Positions 57,461-64,000 of a DNA stretch of 64,000 nucleotides are shown in pieces. Positions within the stretch are counted from its first letter, which is position 1, and each line of letters opens with the position of its first letter. The notes beneath the pieces were generated by a model. It was not told the origin of the DNA, made no database searches, and saw nothing but the letters and a program-made list of their open reading frames with translations. Both the position numbers and the translations under genes were made by a program. This DNA is from Erythrophleum ivorense (lineage: Eukaryota; Streptophyta; Magnoliopsida; Fabales; Fabaceae): assembly GCA_026724425.1 (NCBI GenBank), contig JAIUCV010000003.1:48176477-48240476 (forward strand), in the 5' to 3' direction.

Positions 57461-59008
57461 TTATGTATAATGATTATGTGTACTTGAATGAAAGAAATGC
57501 TTTATATAGGTTCATGATTTTCAAGAAAGCTTTGTATGCATTCTAGACTTGAAAATGGCATCCATTATATGTGTTTGAAAGAGAGAAGAGTTATTGAGAT
57601 TTCTAGAATCTCACTCTTCCCTCCCCATTACTTAATATGCCTAGGTGGATCAAGAGAGCAAGAAAATAGGAGCCACCACACTTAAAAGCAAGAAGATTAG
57701 CAATGGAATTGTAAAATATTTGTATTATAGCTATATGGTTGTCACATGATGTATCTCCATAATGTACATGATGTATGAGCTTATGAATATTTGTAAAAGC
57801 ATGCGTATATTGTATATGTCTGAGAACTAGACCCATGTGAATGATATTACATGAATTTGACTTAAATATGCAAAGTTATACAAGTATGGCTCTTGTGTAT
57901 ATCTTGGTGTGGATGAGTGAGATTATAGAATCTAGGTTATTAGCCCTTTGTTTGATAGAGTATTTTAATACTTTTCTACATGCGCATATGGCCATAGAAT
58001 GAGAAGAAGCAAAAATGGATCCCTTGAGACCCCATATGAAGCTTAAAAAGGGCACTTTGCAACCCTATGTCACAAATTGACCAAATGGATGAATTTCCTT
58101 ATCAAATTTGGCATGTGTATAGATCTTGTCTAAAGATTTTTGGGAAGTTAAAGTGCATATTATTTGGAGTTCTAGAGAATATTTGGTTAATTTCTAAAGT
58201 TGGTAATTTTCCATGGTTTGGTATTATCACTGTGCAATTGGTCAGAATTTGCATCTCTATCATGTGTAGGGCAAATGATATCCAATTGTGGTGAAATTTT
58301 ACAAGAAGAAACTAGACCTTTCTAGTGACCTATGCCAACTAGAAGCACCTCATTTGATGTCTAGAGAGGGAGTTATGAATTTTTGAAGTTTCTTTTTTGT
58401 TTCAGGCATAGAGTCAGACCTCTAGCATTATTCCATCACTTTTTAAGATCTGAATGCTATTGGATTGACCTGGAACTATTTTTCTCCTCTGTTTAACATC
58501 TTCATCTTTCCAAATTGGTACATTTTACATAAATTATATTTTTTTTAGAATTAATTGTGAATTTTCAAAGTTTATATCAGTAAGTTGTATCAATAATTCT
58601 GGATAGCTCGACCTTTGTGCCTTTTCTATTGTCAAACATGATCTAGATGAAATTTTCTTGCTAGGAATTATTTTTATTATAAATTTAACATCTAGAACTT
58701 TTCAAAAAGCTATAGTTTGCTTGATTTTGATTTTTATAGATTTAGTTATGATTTTTCAAATTTGCCTAAAAAATCTGCCACTATGGAAACCAAGGTAAAA
58801 TGTGAGAATTTGTGATTTTTGGCTCTTGGTCTGCGGTTCATGTGAAGTTTTAAGATGTTTAACACGAATTGAAATTTGAATTTTTAACCCGATGTAACGT
58901 AATTAAACTCATCATTATTAAGGGATTTTCTTGAAATTTTCTTGATAACATGTGACATTCCCCTTGAATGAGTAAGTAACGCTAGAAATAATATGGCGTG
59001 ACAAATTG

Positions 59009-59506
59009 TGGACAAGCTCACTAAATTAGTGCATTTTCTTCCTGTAAAGATGACCTACAGTGTCACAAGATATATGTAACTTTACTTAAATGAGATAGTG
59101 AAGTTTATGGTATTCCAATATCTATTATCTTTGATCGGGGACAACAATTTACTTCTAAATTCTAGAGAGCCTTTCAACAGGCTATGGGTACCCGATTGGA
59201 TCTTAGCACTATTTTTCATCCTCAGACTGATGGGTAATCAGGGAGGACCATACAGATGATAGAAGATATGCTGAGGTCATGTGTTTTGGATTTTGGTGGT
59301 AGCTGAGATAATTATTTACCATTACTGGAATTTGCTTATAATAATAGTTATCAAGCCACCATTCAGATGGCACCCTTTAAGGCATTATATGGGAGACAAT
59401 GTAGGTCTCTGATTGGGTGGTTCAAAGTCAGAGAAGCTAGGTTACTAGGGCTTGACTTAGTGCAAGATGCTTTGGAGAAAGTAAAAATGATTAGGGAGAG
59501 ATTGGT
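59009..59506 (+). pseudogene. pol: gypsy integrase catalytic core, middle part
   Basis: Starts VDKLTKLVHFLPVKMTYS; after a frameshift it continues from 59121 as SIIFDRGQQFTSKF with the second catalytic Asp, then AMGTRLDLSTIFHPQTDG. Three in-frame stops lie where Trp, Gln and Trp are expected (TAG, TAA, TGA). The catalytic Glu of the usual QSERT motif is Gly here (SGRT). LEFAYNNSYQATIQMAPFKA then LYGRQCRSLIGW follow before the L12 insertion at 59507. The enzyme would insert cDNA into the chromosome; it is dead. Confidence 0.87.
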
Positions 59507-62500
59507 TGTAACACCATATATTTCTAACTCATTTCATACACATTTGCATGCTCACATGAACCATTCCATGAAGGAAGTGAGAAAAATCTATTAAAATAAT
59601 ACATTTCTTTGCATTGCGTCATGTATAAAAATTTTATTCAATGTCATGTGAACCATATAAGCTTATACAACATATTCTCATATTTAATTATATGAATACA
59701 ACTCATTTAAATTATCAAAAGTGGCCTACAACTCATGGAACTCAAAGGAAAGCTTAAAATATACATATTCATTTTCGGCCAAAATTTGCTCATTTCTGTC
59801 ACAAATTTGGAAAATCATAACTAATTCTGGAAAAATCAAAATCATTTATTCTTAGCCATTTTGGAAAGCTACACATGTCTACTTCATGCTAAAAACATTT
59901 CTAGACCATAACATCCATCATAGAGGATGTTTGACATTCAAAATTGTCCAGAGGTCAGGCTATCCACTGATGCTATTATAGAATTCTGCAACAAAATTCA
60001 AAAATGTTCAATTAATTCCACAAAAATCCAATCTATGCAAATGATAACAATTTGGAAATATGTGGATGTTAAGTAGAGGGAAAAAAATAACTTTAGACCA
60101 TTTCAGGCATGCCCAGACCTCGAAATCTAATCAAATAGTAACAGAGGTCGACTGGAATTCCTGATACTGGAAAGATTTTTTAAAAATTCATATCTCCCTC
60201 TCTAGACTTCCAAATGAGGTGTTTCTAGTTGGTATAGGTCAATATGAATGTTTAGTTTCTCTGTATAAAATTTCATGGTAATTGGACATCATTTGAGCCT
60301 TGTGTGACAGATTTCATTTTCAGGCCAGTATGAACAATGACGTGACCAAAACCAGAAAATTTGCCAACTTTGAAAATTCATCACATATTCTATAGACCTC
60401 TGAAAATTTTTTTCTTTAGCTTTCCAAAAATCTCTCAACAAGTTCTAATTTCATGCCAAATCTTAGATTAAGAAGAGCTCATTTGGACAAAAAGTGATAT
60501 AGGGTTCTAAATTGGTCGATTTTGGCTCCATAAGGGATACCAAAATGTCCAAATAGCTTTCCTTAGGGTTTGGCATCTCTTGGGCAAGTCCAAAAGCATA
60601 ATTAAGAGTTGTGTAAGCTACCTAAATGGTTCCAAACTCCATGCCTCTTATTTTGGCTATGCCACATGCAATTATACACATACTTCCATAATGAAAACTT
60701 GCCAATACATAACCAAAATGTGCATATTCATACATACAACTTTAACTCTCATTTATACATCACTTATTAACATAATTACACATGTTCAAGAGGTCATAGG
60801 TCATATACAACCATAGATGACAACATTTGCCACCTTGATGGCCTTAAAGAAGTAAATTTCATACATTCAATGTCATACTCTCATCTCTCAAGTGGTTGGC
60901 TTCCATCTCCTTGCTCTCTTAGTCCAACTAGCATGTTAGAACATTGGAGAGAAAAGAATGAGATTCAAAGAATCCCAATAGCTCATCTCCCATTAAATCA
61001 TATATAATGGATGCAAATAAGTCTCATAAATGCATGTATGGTCATGTTAACATGTGCAAACATTCAAGAAACATTTTCATCATTTAAGAAAGTCATACAT
61101 AGCATACAAAGGCTTGCCAAACAAATGGATTAGCCTCATCTAATTTCTTGTGCATATTAGACTTACCTCACCTATTATTTAAGAGATTCTTAGACTCAAC
61201 TAGGCTCTTGGGAATCCATCTTACTTTGGGGATACTCTTTACTTTGTTTCAAACAACTTTAAAGATTCTTGGCTCATCCTCATCATGGCTAAGGGTTCTT
61301 GGCTTCACCACACTCAAGCACACATCATAAACATCATATAAAACATAATATGTCATCATAAAAGCATGGCATATAAAATTATGCTATTATACTTTTCATG
61401 GCTTGAAAATACACATACACATATTCTAAGACAAGCTAAGCACACATTCATGCATGAGAGAAGGTGGAGAGAGCTACCTTGTACATAATCACACACTTTT
61501 CTTCTTGAATCAAGGTTCCCTCTTTCTGCCACACACACACAAAAGTGTGGGGATGGTTTTTCTTGGCCTAAACACAATTTATGGAAGCCAATTAGGTTCA
61601 TGGAATTAATTTTAAGGCCACACAACTCACGTAGACACTAACTTGCTCTATAAACCTCATTATGGTTCCATAATTACACCTAATGAAGCGAAACCTTTCA
61701 AATAAATTCTAGGCTCCATTCTTTCCTTCCAAATATGATTTTTGACTCCTTTTAAGTCTCTTGGAGTCATCATATAATCAAAACCAAGAGCCTAACTACA
61801 TGTTACTTCTTTAGGTCACAATATGGAACATAAAACACTAACTCACTTTCTATGGGCTCTAAATTTTTCCCAAGGCCTTCTCTCATTTTCATTCATCATA
61901 TATGACTCAAAAATGGGTTTGGAAAATTTTAAAACTCTCCCTAGGTGTTTTATCCTCTTTAGGCCGAGCCTATATCTCCTTTTAGCCTCTATAGAGTTTA
62001 CTTTTGTTTTCTACATGGAATATGCATATGGGGAGACTCCTAAGGATCTTAGGAACTCATTTAAACATTCATTTAGGCCTAGGAATAATTATATCAAATC
62101 AGATTTTTAAGGGAACCCATGAAACCCTAGGTTTGCTACCTTGAAAATCCATGATTTTTTTTCTTGAATTTCTTTACATATTCTTACTCTCCTCCCTTAA
62201 ATTCATAGAATTCACTTGGTTCCCCTCAAAATTCCATCCCTCTAGCATTTACATACATGGGGAGAAATATGGAGAAGAAGGAGGGAGGAGTAGCTACCAT
62301 GGGATGCAAGATTTACCTTGTTTTCTTACTTTTTCTCACTTGAATCTTATGTTCTTTGAGTTCCTTTCTTCAAATCCGAAATTTCCCCTCAATTTCTCCT
62401 TTAAAATAGATCCATATACTAATTATACTCATAGGAAATAAAAGAGAATGAAGGAGAAGAGGTTTGGAAGAGAAAGAGCATGAAAAACTACTAAATTTCC

Positions 62501-63198
62501 ATACCTTAAGCCTTTGATTTCTCCTCCTCTTTGCCTTCCTCTTGTGTGCCACTCCCCCTAGGGTTTTTCTCTGGTTTTGGGCAGAACTTGGTCATGAAAA
62601 ATGAAGGGAGAAGAAAGGCGCATCATATATATAGGTTGGAGGAAGTTACACCTTTCAAAAATTTTCATTTTGCCCTTCATTCTGTGCATTTTTGTTTCTC
62701 CTTTATTTTAGCTCCTTTTTTAGAACCATCTTTTCCATTATAAAATTTAGGTTCCCAATTTAGTAAAATACCCTTGGAATCACTCAAATTGGAGCTAAAA
62801 CCTTTCCAAATGAATCAGTCAAAGTTCGAGTGTACTAACATTAGAAAATATCCACCGGAGGGGGCTTTAGCTGTCCTGGGCCTTTGAGAACCTTAGGGAA
62901 CTTAAAATTTTTATTTAAAAAGCCCTCTTATGTGAATTCTAAAATTTGCTCAAAATTACGAAAATGTCATTACATTTCGTAAGCTTTTTTTAAGAAATTA
63001 TTTCTTCATTCTAGCTTCATTTTTCTTTCCGTCTGAGCTTGGGGTTCTCATTTTTAGGAGTCTAGAATGCTTTCTAAATTTTTCAAGACCTTAACTACAT
63101 CATTTCAGGGGATTTCCTTTTGTATCTGGTGAGTTTCGTTTGTTGATGGAGAAATCGTACGTTACGTTTCTCTCATTTTCAGAAAACCAGATATTACA
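59507..63198 (-). mobile_element. Solo long LTR L12, minus strand, inside integrase
   Basis: Plus reading runs from TGTAACACCATATATTTC at 59507 to ACCAGATATTACA at 63198 (3692 bp), with perfect TTGGT duplications at 59502-59506 and 63199-63203. Integrase text joins across it (RERLV-VAQSR). Minus-strand TATA box near 62624-62634; minisatellite near 61125-61320. No coding domain. It is closely similar to L5 near its 3' end. Confidence 0.9.
62624..62634 (-). promoter_or_regulatory. Candidate LTR TATA box in L12
   Basis: Minus strand CTATATATATGATGCGCC lies about 564 bp into the LTR, the wording closest to L7. Confidence 0.5.
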
Positions 63199-63203
63199 TT
63201 GGT

Positions 63204-63680
63204 AGTAGCTCAGAGTAGATAGAAAGCATATGTAGACCGTTAACATCATGACTTAAAGTTTATGATTATTGATTATGTGTTTCTCAAGGTGTCTTCCATG
63301 AAGGGCATAATGAGATTTAGGAGGAAGAGAAAGTTGGCCCTAAGATACATTCGACCATTTGAGATCTTGCAGGGAGTAGGGGCAGTAGCTTATCGTTTGG
63401 GCTTAACAGTTGATTTAGTCAATGTCCACCTAGTATTACATGTTTTAATGTTAAGAAAGTATATGCTTGATCCCTTCCATGTGTTGCAGATTTAAGATGT
63501 CCAATTAGATGCAAACCTATCTTATGAAGAAACTCCTCTGGCAATCTTGGATAGGTAAAGAAGAAGCTACACTCCAAAGAAATTATGTCAGTGAAGGTTT
63601 AATGGCATTATCATTCAGAAGAAGAGGCCACTTGTGAAGCAAAAAGTGAAATGCATGCAAAGTATCCCCACTTGTTTGAG
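63204..63680 (+). pseudogene. pol: gypsy integrase C-terminal domain and end of pol
   Basis: VAQSR, KAYVDR, then open frame 63262-63495: VFLKVSSMKGIMRFRRKRKL, RYIRPFEILQGVGAVAYRL, VNVHLVLHVLMLRKYMLDP. This is the GPF/Y module (Gly replaced by Arg) and the characteristic HVSMLRKY-type end. After a stop, DVQLDANLSYEETPLAILDR continues, and after another shift the terminal KYPHLFEN-like phrase near 63658-63680. A chromodomain could not be confirmed. Confidence 0.82.
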
Positions 63681-63720
63681 AACTAAGGTTAGTACCTCTA
63701 TTTAAATTTAGGTGCTAAAT

Positions 63721-63739
63721 TTTTTTTAAGGCGATGAAT
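63721..63739 (+). other. Polypurine tract region of the gypsy element
   Basis: TTTTTTTAAGGCGATGAAT lies directly before the LTR start. In related elements this is TTTTTTAAGGGGGGAGAAT, so the purine run has decayed. Confidence 0.6.
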
Positions 63740-64000
63740 TGTAAACACCATGTATAAATATAGACTTAAGTATAAGGGGATTAATGCTAAGGCTATGATT
63801 AGATGGCATATGAAAACCACTTACATCTTATAAGTCACAAGTTCAATCCTCAGTGGGAGTATATGATCTAAAATTTTTCTTCTTCTTTCTCCCATTCCTT
63901 AAATACCGAAAGCACCCCCCACTAATCTAATTTGAAGCTGGTTTTTTTTTTGGCTTTTCCTATGCTATATCTCTGCCATATGTTGCTTTCCCTAGACCTA
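63740..64000 (+). repeat. Start of the gypsy 3' LTR, cut by the window edge
   Basis: TGTAAACACCATG follows the PPT region and has the TG start expected of an LTR whose other end reads GGTGTGA(C)A. The first 261 bp are in the window; part of it may be a SINE. Confidence 0.6.
63788..63900 (+). mobile_element. Possible tRNA-derived SINE head
   Basis: GGCTATGATTAGATGGCATA resembles a pol III A box region, and about 40 bp later CAAGTTCAATCCTCAGTGGG resembles a B box (GGTTCGANTCC). The spacing is tRNA-like, and no cloverleaf is complete. This suits the head of a plant SINE inserted near the start of the 3' LTR. Ends and duplications are not resolved. Confidence 0.35.

Larger units (their letters stand above)
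55406..59003 (+). mobile_element. Solo long LTR L11 inside the integrase core
   Basis: TGTAATGTCCAG at 55406 to TGGCGTGACA at 59003, 3.6 kb. Flanks are GATTA and AATTG. The uninterrupted integrase codons (WVI-VDKLTK) predict GATTG as the original target, so each copy has one G-to-A change. TATA box at 55948; minisatellite 57270-57460. It is non-coding, and its frames at 56147-56377 and 56364-56573 are not conserved. Confidence 0.87.
39397..64000 (+). mobile_element. Decayed Ty3/gypsy chromovirus-type retrotransposon, broken by four insertions
   Basis: In order: 5' LTR remnant, tRNA-Met PBS (40961), gag (41194-41663 and 47273-48162), protease (53012), RT and RNase H (53403-54830), integrase (54831-55405, 59009-59506, 63204-63680), PPT and the start of a 3' LTR at 63740. 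The PR-RT-RH-IN order makes it Ty3/gypsy. The gag and pol phrases (CFHCGQVGHL-like knuckle, YASRQLKKYEQNY, DALSRKSMGS-like) fit plant chromoviruses, Tekay/Del-like by recall; no chromodomain was verified. Insertions: 41664-47272, 48163-53011, 55406-59003, 59507-63198. Several stops and frameshifts make it non-functional. The right end lies outside the window. Confidence 0.88.

Noticed and set aside
63788..63870. A functional tRNA gene
   Set aside because: Box-like motifs are present, but arms do not pair into a full cloverleaf and there is no acceptor stem.

Overview
This is plant nuclear DNA, almost certainly from a flowering plant. It is AT-rich and consists nearly entirely of nested LTR retrotransposons. 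Their lineages (chromovirus-type Ty3/gypsy, a Tat/Athila-type element primed by tRNA-Asp, a LARD-like non-autonomous element) and the two host-gene remnants (a VPS26-like exon and a secreted Gly/Trp/Tyr-rich protein) are all plant-type. No intact gene was found. Most long reading frames are chance frames inside LTRs.

The main component is one family of very long LTRs (about 3.4-3.7 kb, starting TGTAACATC and ending GGTGTTACA). It is present 12 times, whole or in part. Most copies stand alone as solo LTRs, and several have 5-bp target duplications readable at both ends. Reading those duplications lets the window be un-nested.

Region 1 (1-5852): a minus-strand long LTR, cut by the left window edge, carries a plus-strand solo LTR (1192-4890, TCTTC duplication).

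Region 2 (5853-9589 and 31453-37041) is the oldest visible ground: AT-rich intergenic DNA, a VPS26-like exon remnant, CACTA-type subterminal repeats, a TATA box and a glycine-rich secreted-protein gene. That gene is split by a 21.9-kb insertion, a long solo LTR (9590-31452, CTTTG duplication). This solo LTR was itself hit by an unrelated 2.8-kb LTR (11110-13915) and by a complete 15.7-kb minus-strand LARD-like element (14630-30291, GAGTT duplication, with PBS and PPT). The LARD-like element contains a further solo LTR (22541-26274). To the right lie a long-TIR Mutator-like element (31696-32917), another long LTR and a scrap resembling LINE reverse transcriptase.

Region 3 (39397-64000, running off the right edge): a decayed plus-strand Ty3/gypsy chromovirus with recognisable gag, protease, RT, RNase H and integrase. 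It is broken by four insertions: an inverted Tat-like composite (41664-47272) carrying an unusual ~520-codon frame, and three long solo LTRs (48163-53011 with a second one inside it; 55406-59003; 59507-63198).

Many of the breaks look like G-to-A / C-to-T changes (TGG to TAG or TGA, CAA to TAA, single-base mismatches in target duplications), as expected from deamination of methylated cytosine in silenced repeats. The most unusual items are the LARD-like element, the frame in the Tat-like element, the dissected glycine-rich gene, and clusters of GC-rich imperfect palindromes shared by otherwise different elements.
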